A DNA stretch of 64,000 nt from the NCBI RefSeq assembly GCF_015291725.1, contig NZ_CP030038.1:992001-1056000 (forward strand), written 5' to 3'. The translations under genes were made by a program, and so were the position numbers. The notes beneath the pieces were generated by a model. The model did no database searches. It saw nothing but the letters and a program-made list of their open reading frames with translations, and was not told the DNA's origin. Positions within the stretch are counted from its first letter, which is position 1; each line of letters begins with the position of its first letter. This document shows positions 33,801 through 42,293 of this stretch, piece after piece. This stretch comes from Bradyrhizobium sp. CCBAU 51765 (GTDB lineage: Bacteria; Pseudomonadota; Alphaproteobacteria; Rhizobiales; Xanthobacteraceae).

Positions 33801-34886
33801 TCAATCGTCCACGTCGTCCTGCGTGCGTCCGAACAGATGCACGATGCCCGGGGTTGCGATCGTCACGAAGACGAAGCGCGAGAGGTGGTGGGCGCCGACG
33901 AAGATAGGGTCGATGTGCAATGTCAGGGCCAGCGCCAGCATCGCATCCATCGCGCCCGGCGCGAAGGCGACGACGACGTCGGAGAATTTCACCTGCGTGG
34001 TCAGCGCCACGATGCCGACGAAGATGGCGGAGACGGCGATGGCCACGGCAAACGAGCCCAGTGCCGCGCTGAGGTGGCCGGCGAGCGTCTTGATTCGCAT
34101 CCGCGCGAAGCGGCTGCCGATCAGTGCACCGATACCGACCAGCGCCACGCCGCGGACCCAGTCCGGCAGGCCGCCCTCGACCCATCCGGCGCCGTGCAGC
34201 ACGCTGGAGGCGATCATCGCGCCGAACATCCAGCTCGCCGGAAACCTGATCAGCCGCAAGACCAGCGCTGCGGCCAGCGACGCCGCGGCCAGTTCGAGGA
34301 GGTCGAGCGGCGAGGCGATCGTCGTCGTCAGCGACGGCGCAGCAGAGGACGCCACGCCTGCAATCGCCAGCACCATCGGCAGCGCGGCGGTCAGGATGAT
34401 GACGCGCATGGTCTGCACCACCGCAATGCCCGGCAGGTCGGCGCCGCGCTCGACCGCCAGGATGGTGATCTGCGACAGCGCGCCGGGGCTGCCGGCCAGG
34501 AAGGCCGAGGTGCGGTCCCAGCCGTGGATCCGCTGGAGGTAATAGCTCGAGCCGAACGTGGAGCAGAACGTGGCGAGCGCAAGCAGGCCGATGGTGACGG
34601 GGTAGGCGCTGACCTGCTGAAGCAAATGGCGCGAGACGACCGAGCCCAGTGAGATGCCGAGCAGCACCAGCACGGTCTGGGTCAGGATCGGCGGCAAGGT
34701 CAGCTGACGGCCGGCGATCGCGGCGATCCCGACCGCGATCATCGAACCCGAGATCAGGCCGCCGGGAAGGTTCGCGCCGAGAAACACCAGGCCGCCGGCG
34801 GTGCCGATGACGAGCGTCTCCACCGTGCTCAATATGCTGGCGCGGCTCGGCCATTCGAACGTCAGGGAGGCGGTGATCTGCTTCAC
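33801..34886 (-). CDS. AbrB-family membrane protein
   Basis: 361 residues from a GTG at 34,886. The sequence is almost entirely hydrophobic, about ten to eleven membrane segments, and shows the two-fold AbrB duplication with the repeated glycine-rich motifs GANLPGGLISGSMIAVG and FPASWMFGAMIASS. Described in databases as AbrB or ammonia-monooxygenase-related, but the family is a membrane protein group; transport is likely and the substrate unknown. It is convergent with the dsbB-like gene and has no operon partner. Confidence 0.85.
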   Translation of the reverse strand: MKQITASLTFEWPSRASILSTVETLVIGTAGGLVFLGANLPGGLISGSMIAVGIAAIAGRQLTLPPILTQTVLVLLGISLGSVVSRHLLQQVSAYPVTIGLLALATFCSTFGSSYYLQRIHGWDRTSAFLAGSPGALSQITILAVERGADLPGIAVVQTMRVIILTAALPMVLAIAGVASSAAPSLTTTIASPLDLLELAAASLAAALVLRLIRFPASWMFGAMIASSVLHGAGWVEGGLPDWVRGVALVGIGALIGSRFARMRIKTLAGHLSAALGSFAVAIAVSAIFVGIVALTTQVKFSDVVVAFAPGAMDAMLALALTLHIDPIFVGAHHLSRFVFVTIATPGIVHLFGRTQDDVDD

Positions 34887-34975
34887 ACCACCTTATCGCA
34901 AATCGGCGGGAGGCGCACAATTGCAGGCTCGTCATGCCGCAATGCGCGCGCCTCTCGCGGAGGGTCGTGACGGAC

Positions 34976-35272
34976 TTACTTCTTGTCTGAGGCGGGGGCG
35001 GCGGGAGCGACGCTGCCGGCCTTCGCCTCCTTCTTGCACTCACGGCGAAACTTCCTGCGCTCCTTGCCCTTCAATCCCTTGGCGTCCGCCTGCTTGGAGC
35101 ATTCGAGCGACTCGGCCGAACGCTCCTTCGGCGCCTTCTTGTCGGCGGTGGTGGCAGCGGCATCGGTCTTTGTCTCGGTCTTGGCTGCCGGCGCTGCGGT
35201 CTGTGCGAAGGCGGTGCCGGTGACGAGCAGGGAGGCGAGGGCGACGACGGCGAGGCGAGACGTGAAGGTCAT
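34976..35272 (-). CDS. PsiF repeat protein
   Basis: 98 residues from the ATG at 35,272; a GTG at 35,281 is in frame. A signal peptide (MTFTSRLAVVALASLLVTG, cleavage near AFA-Q) leads to an Ala/Thr/Lys linker and one PsiF repeat with paired cysteines (ESLECSKQADAKGLKGKERR, then FRRECKK). PsiF is a phosphate-starvation-inducible periplasmic protein of unknown function in E. coli. No Pho box was identified upstream by eye. Confidence 0.85.
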   Translation of the reverse strand: MTFTSRLAVVALASLLVTGTAFAQTAAPAAKTETKTDAAATTADKKAPKERSAESLECSKQADAKGLKGKERRKFRRECKKEAKAGSVAPAAPASDKK

Positions 35273-35472
35273 GTGTTGCACTCTGCTTGGAAGAATGACG
35301 AAGGGCTGGACGGTCGGCCTGCATTGCTGAACGCGACATGAACGAGCTGAGCGACGGGATCACTATATTTTGGCGGCGATAGCGATCGCATCCTTGTCGC
35401 AAGCGGCCGACACGCTAGGATAGCAATGTTCGTTTTACTTCCGTCGGGGAAGACCAAGCAGGAGACCCAGGG

Positions 35473-35964
35473 ATGATCATTCAGACGAGATTGTTGTGCG
35501 CGATTGCGGCGTCCGGTGTCGCGGCATTGCTGGCGAGCGCGCCGGCGCAGGCACTGACCGCGCAGGAATGCAGCGCGAAATATCAGGCTGCCAAGAAGGA
35601 CGGCTCGCTCGGGACCATGAAGTGGAATGACTTCCGCAAGGCCCAGTGCGGTGCCGATGCGAAGCCCGCCGCTGCACCGACCGCAGCTGCTCCGGCTGCG
35701 CCCGCCGCTCCTGCCGAGCCGAAGCAGGCGGCGAAGGAGGCGGCACCCGCCGCCGCGCCGGCCCTGCCGGCCGGACCGGCGGTGTATCCGAACGCGGTCG
35801 ATCCGAAATATGCCAAGGAGACCCCCGGCAAAGCGCGGCTGCACACCTGCGTCGGCCAGTACAATGCCAACAAGTCCACCAACGGCAATGGCGGCTTGAA
35901 GTGGATCCAGAAGGGTGGCGGCTATTACAGCGAATGCACCAAGAAGCTGAAGGGCGCCGCCTGA
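35473..35964 (+). CDS. Secreted Ala/Pro-rich protein with four cysteines
   Basis: 163 residues with a GGAG ribosome site. A signal peptide (LLCAIAASGVAALLASAPAQA) is followed by a short domain (TAQECSAKYQAAKKDGSLGT and FRKAQCG), an Ala/Pro/Lys linker of about 60 residues, and a second Cys pair (LHTCVGQYNANK and YYSECTKKLKG). This type is common in Bradyrhizobium and Rhodopseudomonas and has no assigned function; periplasmic location is likely. A strong hairpin terminator follows. Confidence 0.8.
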   Translation: MIIQTRLLCAIAASGVAALLASAPAQALTAQECSAKYQAAKKDGSLGTMKWNDFRKAQCGADAKPAAAPTAAAPAAPAAPAEPKQAAKEAAPAAAPALPAGPAVYPNAVDPKYAKETPGKARLHTCVGQYNANKSTNGNGGLKWIQKGGGYYSECTKKLKGAA

Positions 35965-35980
35965 GCTTCGAATCGAGACG

Positions 35981-36008
35981 ATGGCCGGAGCAGCGCTCCG
36001 GCCATTTC
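35981..36008 (+). terminator. Rho-independent terminator
   Basis: ATGGCCGGAGC and GCTCCGGCCAT form a perfect 11-bp stem with a 3-base loop followed by TTT, 17 bp after the secreted-protein stop. Confidence 0.8.
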
Positions 36009-36011
36009 GCC

Positions 36012-36115
36012 TGGAGCGTTTTCGGGCGAAGTGGACAGCGGTTCGCGTCAAGAAAACGCGTCAAAACAAGAAGCTGGAGCCGCGTTCCGATTCCATCGGA
36101 ACGGGAAGGCTCTAG
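36012..36115. repeat. Rhizobial intergenic mosaic-type repeat
   Basis: The stretch TGGAGCGTTTTC ... AAAACGCGTCAAAACAAG ... GTTCCGATTCCATCGGAAC ... GGCTCTAG resembles a dispersed repeat found in many rhizobial intergenic spaces, with an internal GTTCCGAT-ATCGGAAC hairpin. It overlaps the last bases of the tetR gene. Recognition is from memory of such elements. Confidence 0.65.
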
Positions 36116-36660
36116 TCGAGCAGCTTCTCGGCCGATCTCGCCACGAGCTGCGCTCGCTTCCGCGCGCCGCTCTCGACGAACAACAAGCTCTGGCCGAAGA
36201 TGAAGCAGTAGAACAGGAAGGCCTGCGCCTCGGCCGCCTCGGCCGCAAGGCCGGTGGCGCGATAGAGTTCGCTGACGTGCTTGAGCCGCGCCGCGTCGAC
36301 GCTCGCCACCGCTCCAGCGGCGTTCTCGTCCGAGCGGGCCCATTGCCGGATCGCGAGCTCGATCGCCATGCCCTCCGGATTGAGGCGCTCGGAATAGAGC
36401 TGGATCAGAGCCTTCAAGCGCTCGCGGGGCTCCTGCCCGTCGAGACTGGTCTGCTGCGCGATTGCGGCGACGCGTCCCTCGCGCCAGCCTTCCAGCATGG
36501 CATCGAGCAGCGCGGCGCGGTCGGCAAAGCGGCGGTAGAAGCCGCCCTTGGTGACGCCAAGATTCTTGGCGAGCACCTCGACCCGGACGCCCTCGACCCC
36601 CGCGCGGGCGAGCTCGGCAAAGCCTGCCTCAACCCAGACATCACCCTTGCCGTCACTCAT
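36112..36660 (-). CDS. TetR-family transcriptional regulator
   Basis: 182 residues from the ATG at 36,660; an upstream in-frame start lies inside the operator region and is rejected. The N-terminal HTH (VEVLAKNLGVTKGGFYRRF) is typical TetR; the C-terminal ligand domain is generic. It is divergent from a two-gene thioesterase operon, and two palindromic sites with GATACGGT/ACCGTATC half-sites lie between, so it probably represses itself and the thioesterases in response to an acyl or hydrophobic ligand. Confidence 0.9.
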   Translation of the reverse strand: MSDGKGDVWVEAGFAELARAGVEGVRVEVLAKNLGVTKGGFYRRFADRAALLDAMLEGWREGRVAAIAQQTSLDGQEPRERLKALIQLYSERLNPEGMAIELAIRQWARSDENAAGAVASVDAARLKHVSELYRATGLAAEAAEAQAFLFYCFIFGQSLLFVESGARKRAQLVARSAEKLLD

Positions 36661-36679
36661 GAAGGAAACCCACCGGCTC

Positions 36680-36734
36680 TTGATACGGTGCCGTATTGCT
36701 AACGCGGCACGGGTTTGATACGCTACCGTATCAA
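36680..36734. promoter_or_regulatory. Twin TetR operator
   Basis: TTGATACGGTGCCGTATTG (36,680-36,698) and TTGATACGCTACCGTATCAA (36,715-36,734) are two near-palindromes with the same half-site, placed between the divergent tetR and thioesterase genes. Confidence 0.75.
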
Positions 36735-36766
36735 CGATCAAAGACGAAATTGCGAGAGGAAGTGCG

Positions 36767-37195
36767 ATGGAGCAGGAGGCGACCTATCGCGGCACGGTCT
36801 ATCCGTGGCAATGCGATCACGTCGGGCACATGAACATCATGTGGTATGTCGGCAAGTTCGACGAGGCCAACTGGAATCTGTTCGCCCGCCTGGGCCTGAC
36901 GCCGAGCTATCTGCGCAGCTCCGGCCGCGGCATGGCCGCCGTGCAGCAGAGCATCGCGTACCGGCGCGAGCTGCTCGCCGGCGACATCGTCGAGATCCGC
37001 AGCCATCTGCTCGAGCTTCGCGACAAGTCGATCCGCTTCCGGCACGATATGACGAACGCCGAGACCGGCGAGCTCGCAGCGACATGTGAGATCACCGGCG
37101 TGCACATGGACCGTCAATTGCGGAAGTCCGCGCCCTTTGCCGATGCCATCCGGGAGATCGCCGTGAAGCACCTTTCCGAGCCGGCGGAGGCATGA
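36767..37195 (+). CDS. 4HBT-type acyl-CoA thioesterase
   Basis: 142 residues with GAGGAAG upstream. The hotdog signature YPWQCDHVGHMNIMWY places the active-site Asp before the helix, as in 4-hydroxybenzoyl-CoA thioesterases; the central helix and strands follow. It hydrolyses a small-acid or fatty acyl-CoA, exact substrate unknown. First gene of a pair with another hotdog thioesterase 3 bp downstream, under the twin TetR operator. Confidence 0.88.
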   Translation: MEQEATYRGTVYPWQCDHVGHMNIMWYVGKFDEANWNLFARLGLTPSYLRSSGRGMAAVQQSIAYRRELLAGDIVEIRSHLLELRDKSIRFRHDMTNAETGELAATCEITGVHMDRQLRKSAPFADAIREIAVKHLSEPAEA

Positions 37196-37198
37196 GCG

Positions 37199-37684
37199 AT
37201 GGCCACATTCGAGCCGAGAAACCCCGGGTACCGCACGGCTGCGACCGCGATGTTCGCCGCCCAGCCGGCGATGCGCACGCTGGGCATATCGATCGTCTCC
37301 TTGGCGCCGGGCCAGGTCGAACTGGCGATGCCGTATGCATCCGCCTTTACGCAGCAGAACGGCTTTGTCCACGCCGGTATCATCACCGCAGGCCTGGACA
37401 ATGCCTGCGGCGTCGCCGCCTTCACCCTGATGCCGCGCGAATCCGACATCCTCACCGTCGAGTTCAAGACAACGCTGCTTGCGCCGGCCCGGGGCGAGCG
37501 CTTCGTCTTCAGGGCCGAAGTCGTCAAGCCCGGCCGCACGCTGACCTTCTGCGAGGCCAAGGCCTTTGCCGAGCATGACGGCAAGACCACGCTGATCGCG
37601 ACCATGACCGGGACCTTGATGGCGATGTTGCCCCGCATTGCGGCCTCGGACGTGCCGCACACGTCTGCGCATGGCGGCGATTGA
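37199..37684 (+). CDS. PaaI-type hotdog thioesterase
   Basis: 161 residues. The PaaI hallmark FTQQNGFVHAGIITAGLDNACG is present (Asn and His-Gly in the loop before the long helix, then an acidic residue), followed by ILTVEFKTTLLAPARGERF. Such enzymes hydrolyse hydroxyphenylacetyl- and related acyl-CoAs. It starts 3 bp after the preceding thioesterase stop and overlaps the start of the next gene by 14 bp, so it lies in a tight operon. Confidence 0.88.
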   Translation: MATFEPRNPGYRTAATAMFAAQPAMRTLGISIVSLAPGQVELAMPYASAFTQQNGFVHAGIITAGLDNACGVAAFTLMPRESDILTVEFKTTLLAPARGERFVFRAEVVKPGRTLTFCEAKAFAEHDGKTTLIATMTGTLMAMLPRIAASDVPHTSAHGGD

Positions 37685-38102
37685 CAAGCGTGCTAGCGCA
37701 TCCCTTGATGCGACGATCATGCTTGCAAGTCTCGGCCTCATCCTGCTCTGCCAATTGATCGGCGAAGCCGTTGTGCGCGGTCTCGGCCTGCCGTTGCCGG
37801 GACCCGTGCTCGGTCTGCTGCTGCTTCTGGTCCTGCTGCTCGCCCGCGACCGCTTTGCGCTGCTCGCGCGCGGGCCGCTGCGCAATGACGGTGTCGAGAC
37901 GGCGAGCAAGGGCCTGCTGGCCCATCTCTCGCTGCTATTCGTGCCGGCCGGCGTTGGCGTCGTGCAGGAGCTCGATCTGCTCGCGTCTCATGGCATCGCG
38001 ATCATCCTCGTGCTCGCGCTGTCCGTGGTCGTCACGCTGCTCGCGACCGTGCTGACCTTTCGCCTCGTCAGTCGCCTGTTGAAGCAACAGGACGCGCGAT
38101 GA
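37671..38102 (+). CDS. CidA/LrgA family membrane protein
   Basis: 143 residues from the ATG at 37,671, inside the end of the thioesterase gene. Four membrane segments and the family motif LGLPLPGPVLGLLLL are present. CidA/LrgA proteins are holin-like and act with an LrgB/CidB partner, encoded next with a 4-bp overlap. Roles proposed for the pair include cell-death control and pyruvate or glycolate transport; which applies here is unknown. Confidence 0.88.
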   Translation: MAAIDKRASASLDATIMLASLGLILLCQLIGEAVVRGLGLPLPGPVLGLLLLLVLLLARDRFALLARGPLRNDGVETASKGLLAHLSLLFVPAGVGVVQELDLLASHGIAIILVLALSVVVTLLATVLTFRLVSRLLKQQDAR

Positions 38103-38821
38103 AGGACAATCCGTTCTCGCTCTGGGTCTATCTCTCGCAATCGCCGCTGCTCTGGCTGACCGTGACGCTGCTGGTCTATGCCACCACGGACGCGGTCTCG
38201 CTGGCGACGCGGCGTCATCCGCTGGCCAATCCCGTGCTGCACGCGATGTGGATCATCGGCGTGTTCCTGCTGTTGACCGGCACCTCCTACACGACCTATT
38301 TCGCCGGCGCGCAGTTCGTGCACTTCCTGCTGGGGCCGGCAACCGTCGCGCTCGCGGTGCCGCTCTACGAGAACCGCAAGCGCGTCGTCTCGTCGATCGT
38401 TCCGATGCTGGTGGCGCTGGTCGCGGGCTCGGTCACCGCGGTGGTGTCGGTCGTGCTGCTGGCCGAGCTTGCCGGCCTGCCGCGTGACGTGGTGCTGTCG
38501 CTGGCGCCGAAATCAGTCACCGCCGGCGTCGCCATGGGCATCGCCGAATCCCTGCATGCCAATCCTTCGCTGGCGGCGGTCGCGGTCATCCTCACCGGCA
38601 TCATGGGCGCCATCATCGTGACCCCGCTGATGAACCGCACCGGCGTCACCGATTATCGGGCTCGCGGGTTCGCCGCCGGCCTTGCCGCGCACGGCATCGG
38701 CACCGCGCGCGCGTTCCAGGTCGACGAGATTGCCGGTGTCTTTTCCGGCATCGCCATGAGCCTGAACGCCTTGGTGACCTCGTTCCTGGTCCCGCTGGCA
38801 GTCACACTGCTGGTGCGATGA
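38099..38821 (+). CDS. LrgB family membrane protein
   Basis: 240 residues, about seven membrane segments. LrgB signatures LAPKSVTAGVAMGIAESL and GLAAHGIGTARAFQVDE are intact. It overlaps the CidA/LrgA stop (ATGA). Together they form a CidAB/LrgAB-like unit, related to the plant plastidial glycolate/glycerate transporter PLGG1, so small-acid transport is as likely as autolysis control. Confidence 0.92.
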   Translation: MKDNPFSLWVYLSQSPLLWLTVTLLVYATTDAVSLATRRHPLANPVLHAMWIIGVFLLLTGTSYTTYFAGAQFVHFLLGPATVALAVPLYENRKRVVSSIVPMLVALVAGSVTAVVSVVLLAELAGLPRDVVLSLAPKSVTAGVAMGIAESLHANPSLAAVAVILTGIMGAIIVTPLMNRTGVTDYRARGFAAGLAAHGIGTARAFQVDEIAGVFSGIAMSLNALVTSFLVPLAVTLLVR

Positions 38822-38907
38822 CATCGCTGCGGCGACGCTCTATATGTCTGTAACATTTCCTGGTCCTGAGCCGTATTTGCGGTGATGGGGCCGAAACGGG
38901 ACAAGAT

Positions 38908-39570
38908 ATGACTGAATTTGGGAACAAGGGCCGTCTGATGCCGACCCGGCGTGCGGCCCTGACGTTGATCGGAGCGGGCGCCGTCGCAGCGAGCGGGATC
39001 AACCTTGCGCGCGCGGCAACCGGTGAGGACGAGGTGCTGACCGAAGCCAAGGTGCTGCGCGATCCCGACACGCCCGTCGCAGGCAATCCCGACGGCAACA
39101 TCACGATCGTCGAATGGTCCGACTACAATTGCCCGTATTGCCGCAAGCTCGAACCCGAGCTGCGCCAAGTCGTCCAGGACGATGGCAAGGTGCGGCTGGT
39201 GATGAAGGACTGGCCGATCCTCGGGCCGGTGTCGGTCACGGCGGCGCGGACTGCGCTGGCGGCGAAATTCCAGGACAAGTACCATCAGGCCCACGACGCC
39301 ATGATGGGCGTCAGCTCGCGCCTGACCGAGCCGCGCATCAACGAGCTGCTCGCGGCCGCCGGCGTCGACATGGACCGGTTGAAGCGCGATCTCACCGGCC
39401 GCGCCAAGGACATCGACGCCATCCTCAAGCGTAACAACGAGCAGGCTGAAGCTTTCGGATTCAGTGGTACGCCGTCATTCATCGTCGGCAAGTACCGCGT
39501 GCCCGGCGTGCTCAGCATGACCGAGTTCGAGCAGGTCATCGCCGACGCCCGCAAGGCCAAGATGAACTGA
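38908..39570 (+). CDS. DsbA-family thiol:disulfide oxidoreductase
   Basis: 220 residues from 38,908, or 210 from Met at 38,938. A twin-arginine-like signal (TRRAALTLIGAGAVAASG) indicates export. The thioredoxin-fold active site is CPYC (DYNCPYCRK), followed by the inserted helical domain and the cis-Pro loop FSGTPSFIVG. It resembles the Com1/DsbA group that oxidises or isomerises periplasmic cysteines. No operon partner is adjacent; the DsbB-like protein at 33,124 is a plausible partner. Confidence 0.88.
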   Translation: MTEFGNKGRLMPTRRAALTLIGAGAVAASGINLARAATGEDEVLTEAKVLRDPDTPVAGNPDGNITIVEWSDYNCPYCRKLEPELRQVVQDDGKVRLVMKDWPILGPVSVTAARTALAAKFQDKYHQAHDAMMGVSSRLTEPRINELLAAAGVDMDRLKRDLTGRAKDIDAILKRNNEQAEAFGFSGTPSFIVGKYRVPGVLSMTEFEQVIADARKAKMN

Positions 39571-39596
39571 CCCGCATCTTTGATCGTGGCCAACAT

Positions 39597-39631
39597 AAAG
39601 GCGCCGCCGCGGAGCTCGCGACGGCGCCTCA
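39597..39631. terminator. Bidirectional hairpin between convergent genes
   Basis: AGGCGCCG and CGGCGCCT form the stem, extended by partial pairing inside, with A- and T-rich flanks. It lies between the dsbA-like stop and the convergent small membrane gene. Confidence 0.6.
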
Positions 39632-39647
39632 TTCATGTCGGGCGATG

Positions 39648-39854
39648 CTACTTCGACGAGATCCGGACCCAGTCCTTATGCGCGCGGTCGCGCAGTGCGT
39701 CCCAATCGGCCTTGGCGACATCCCAGTTCACGATGGTGCGATTGGTGGTCGCGACCTCGCCATTGGCGACCGACGACGTCTGCATGGAATCATAGACGTA
39801 GACGCCGCCTGCAAGCAGCAATGCGCCCAGGATCATTCCGAAAAAAGTCTGCAT
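39648..39854 (-). CDS. Small single-pass membrane protein
   Basis: 68 residues from the ATG at 39,854, preceded by GGAGG at ideal spacing; longer in-frame starts are not needed. An N-terminal hydrophobic segment (FFGMILGALLLAGGVYVYD) anchors a short soluble tail ending DRAHKDWVRISSK. It resembles a conserved hypothetical of Bradyrhizobiaceae. Function unknown. Confidence 0.75.
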   Translation of the reverse strand: MQTFFGMILGALLLAGGVYVYDSMQTSSVANGEVATTNRTIVNWDVAKADWDALRDRAHKDWVRISSK

Positions 39855-39935
39855 GGCGAACCTCCGGTGACGGGCGATAACGTCGGCCCGGAGTGATGGT
39901 TCCCCGGCCATGCGGCGCATCTAAGGAGAGGTCGT

Positions 39936-41006
39936 TCATCCTCCATTCAGCCACTGCAGCAATTCCGCATTGATCTCGCACGGATAGGTGTGGCTGAGGT
40001 CGTCGATCTCGCGGTAGGTGACATTGGCGCCGGCGGTGGAGAGCGCCGCCTGCGTCTGCCGTGCGGTCTGCACCGGAAACATCCAGTCGAGCTTGCCGTG
40101 CGTGATGAAGACCGGCAGGCCCTGGAGGCGCGTTGCGTCCGCCATCTCCGCCATCAGCGGATGAAAGGTCGCCGCAACAGGGGCGAGATGAGTGAACGGC
40201 GAGGCGCCGTCGAGCCCGGTGACGTAGCAGAAGGTGCCGCCGTCGCTCATGCCGGTCAGAAGCATGCGCGAGGCGTCGATGCTCCAGCGGCCGCGCACAA
40301 TCTCAAGGATGCGCATGAGATTCGGCGTGTCGGTGTCGTCGCCCATCAGAGCCCAGGTCGGGCCGGTCGCGGTCGGCGCCACCAGGACCGCGCCGAGACT
40401 GCGCGCGTCGCGCAGCCAGCTCCACAGAAAGCCGCGTCCGTTGCCGCTGCCGCCATGCAGTGCCATCACCAGCGGCATTGGCCGGCCGGGCACGCAGTAT
40501 TCGGGCACATAGGCTGAGAAGCCGCCACGGCTGCCGGGCTCATTGTGATCGTGGAAGACGCCGGTGTGTTCGCCTGCGCCGGCTTCCAGTCGCGACAGCA
40601 GATCGTGGTTCTCGCGATTGGCGGCGTTGAGAAAGAAGCTGCTCACGGGCGGGAACTGTACCGCCAGCGGATACAGTGCCTCCTGTGCGCGGGGAACATG
40701 GCGCAGGGCCCGGAAGACCGCGACGAGATCGCCATTGCCACGCTCGACCTCGCGGATGCCGGCAAAGGCGGCGAGGGCCTCGTCGCAGGAGCGATCGAGC
40801 CGTTCACGCAAGCCGGCGAACTGTTCAGGCCAGTCGCCGATCGCCGCGCGTGCCGCCTCTAGCGCCTCGTCAGGTGTGCCGATTGCGTTCATCACCGCGG
40901 CGAAGGCCGGCGGGTGCAAATGCCGCTGGAAGAAGCCGAGTGCTTCCAGCGCATTGAGCAACGGTGGCAGCACGGCAACGATGTCGTCGACCACGGCCTC
41001 GGTCAT
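39936..41006 (-). CDS. Alpha/beta hydrolase (esterase/PHB depolymerase-like)
   Basis: 356 residues from the ATG at 41,006 (a TTG 15 bp upstream is possible). The C-terminal 220 residues are an alpha/beta-hydrolase: oxyanion region ALHGGSGNGRGF, nucleophile elbow TGMSDGGTF, acid in HGKLDWMF and the catalytic His in DDLSHTYP. The N-terminal 130 residues are helical and may be a lid or partner-binding region. It probably hydrolyses esters; the substrate is unknown. Next to a pseudo-protease gene on the same strand, 37 bp apart. Confidence 0.85.
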   Translation of the reverse strand: MTEAVVDDIVAVLPPLLNALEALGFFQRHLHPPAFAAVMNAIGTPDEALEAARAAIGDWPEQFAGLRERLDRSCDEALAAFAGIREVERGNGDLVAVFRALRHVPRAQEALYPLAVQFPPVSSFFLNAANRENHDLLSRLEAGAGEHTGVFHDHNEPGSRGGFSAYVPEYCVPGRPMPLVMALHGGSGNGRGFLWSWLRDARSLGAVLVAPTATGPTWALMGDDTDTPNLMRILEIVRGRWSIDASRMLLTGMSDGGTFCYVTGLDGASPFTHLAPVAATFHPLMAEMADATRLQGLPVFITHGKLDWMFPVQTARQTQAALSTAGANVTYREIDDLSHTYPCEINAELLQWLNGG

Positions 41007-41043
41007 CGCCCGCTTCCTCAAGCCTCGGGATCGGTCCTTGGGG

Positions 41044-42015
41044 TCAATGCAGCTTCGGCGCCTTCAACAGCTTGAAGCGATCGGTCGACGTCACGGTGAC
41101 GTCGAAGGTGACGCCCTCATGATGCACGGTGAGCGGCACGTCGACGCCGGCAGCGCCGAGCGTCCACATCTTCCTGTAGAACGCGCTCTGGCTCGTGACC
41201 TTCTCGCCGTCCACGGCGAGAATGACATCGCCGGTCTTGAGCTCGGCGCGGGCGGCCGGGCCGTTGGTGGAGATCCCGATCACCACCACGCGGTTGTCGA
41301 TCTCGGTCGAGAAGAGCCCGAGCCAGGGCCGCGCCGGCCTGTTGACCCGGCCGAATTTGCGCAAGTCCTCGAGGATCGGCTTCAAGAGGTCGATCGGCAC
41401 GATCATATTGACGTGCTCGGCCTTGCCGTCACGTTCCCGGTCGAGCTGGAGCGAGCCGATGCCGATCAACTCGCCGCGTTCGTTGAGAAGGGCCGTGCCG
41501 CCCCAGTTCGGATGTGCGGGACAGGTGAAGATGGCCTCATCCAGCAGATACTCCCAGTAGCCGGCGAATTCCTGCTTGGCCACGATCTGGCTTGCGACCG
41601 AGCGCGTGCGCCCGCCGGCGCCGCCGACCACGACGCGGTCGCCGATCCGGGTTGCCGCCGACGAGCCGAGCGACAGCGGCGCGACGTCGAGCTGGCCGAG
41701 CGCCTGCACCAGCCCGAACCCGGTCTCGGAATCGAAGCCGAGCGCATGACCCTCCACCACGCGTCCGTCGGCGCGGTGCAGCCAGACCGTCTCTGCCTCA
41801 GTGATGAGATAGCCTATCGTGAGCACCAGCCCGTCGTCGATCACGACGCCGTTGCCGGCGCGCTCGGTGCCCAGCGTCTCGGCGCTGAAGGCGTCCGGCG
41901 GGACGATGGCGTGCAGGCCGACGATGGATGCGAGCGCGCGGTCGAGATCGAAGCCGTAGTCGCTCGCCCGCGGCTGGTTCGCCGGCGGCACTCTCCATTC
42001 GGTCAGAGCGGGCAT
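41044..42015 (-). CDS. Trypsin-PDZ (S1C-like) protein lacking the catalytic triad
   Basis: 323 residues with the order of a DegP/HtrA protease: a double beta-barrel (about 40-210) and one PDZ domain (about 220-300, WLGLFSTEIDN, then GPAARAELKTGDVILAVDG). The three catalytic positions are replaced. The His site reads VLTIGYLITEA where VTNAHVV is usual, the Asp site reads SETGFGLVQ where DLAVL is usual, and the Ser site reads HPNWGGTALLN where GNSGGPL is usual. No signal peptide is seen. It is probably a non-catalytic scaffold or sensor. Upstream of and co-directional with the alpha/beta hydrolase gene. Confidence 0.85.
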   Translation of the reverse strand: MPALTEWRVPPANQPRASDYGFDLDRALASIVGLHAIVPPDAFSAETLGTERAGNGVVIDDGLVLTIGYLITEAETVWLHRADGRVVEGHALGFDSETGFGLVQALGQLDVAPLSLGSSAATRIGDRVVVGGAGGRTRSVASQIVAKQEFAGYWEYLLDEAIFTCPAHPNWGGTALLNERGELIGIGSLQLDRERDGKAEHVNMIVPIDLLKPILEDLRKFGRVNRPARPWLGLFSTEIDNRVVVIGISTNGPAARAELKTGDVILAVDGEKVTSQSAFYRKMWTLGAAGVDVPLTVHHEGVTFDVTVTSTDRFKLLKAPKLH

Positions 42016-42293
42016 GGAGTTCTCCTGGCTGAGAGCATCGCTCCGGTATGGCTAGCGGAACGACGAGCAAGCATAATTTAGGCCGGGGCAGGCCGTCTTG
42101 AAAGCCTCGCCGCCAACTATTCCGGAGAACGCCGCGTGAACTCTTCGAAAGGCGCGGAGATACCTCGTGGATCGGGCGTCCGTGCGATCCGGCACCGGCC
42201 GCATGGCTGCTGTCCGGCGGAATGCTAGGCGCCGCATAGCGAAGCTGCTAACCATTGCCGCTTCGTTTGACCTTGGGATCACGGACGACAAGC

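Noticed and set aside
40564..42081. 505-codon plus-strand open frame
   Set aside because: Spans two real minus-strand genes (hydrolase and trypsin-PDZ protein) and has shadow-like composition.
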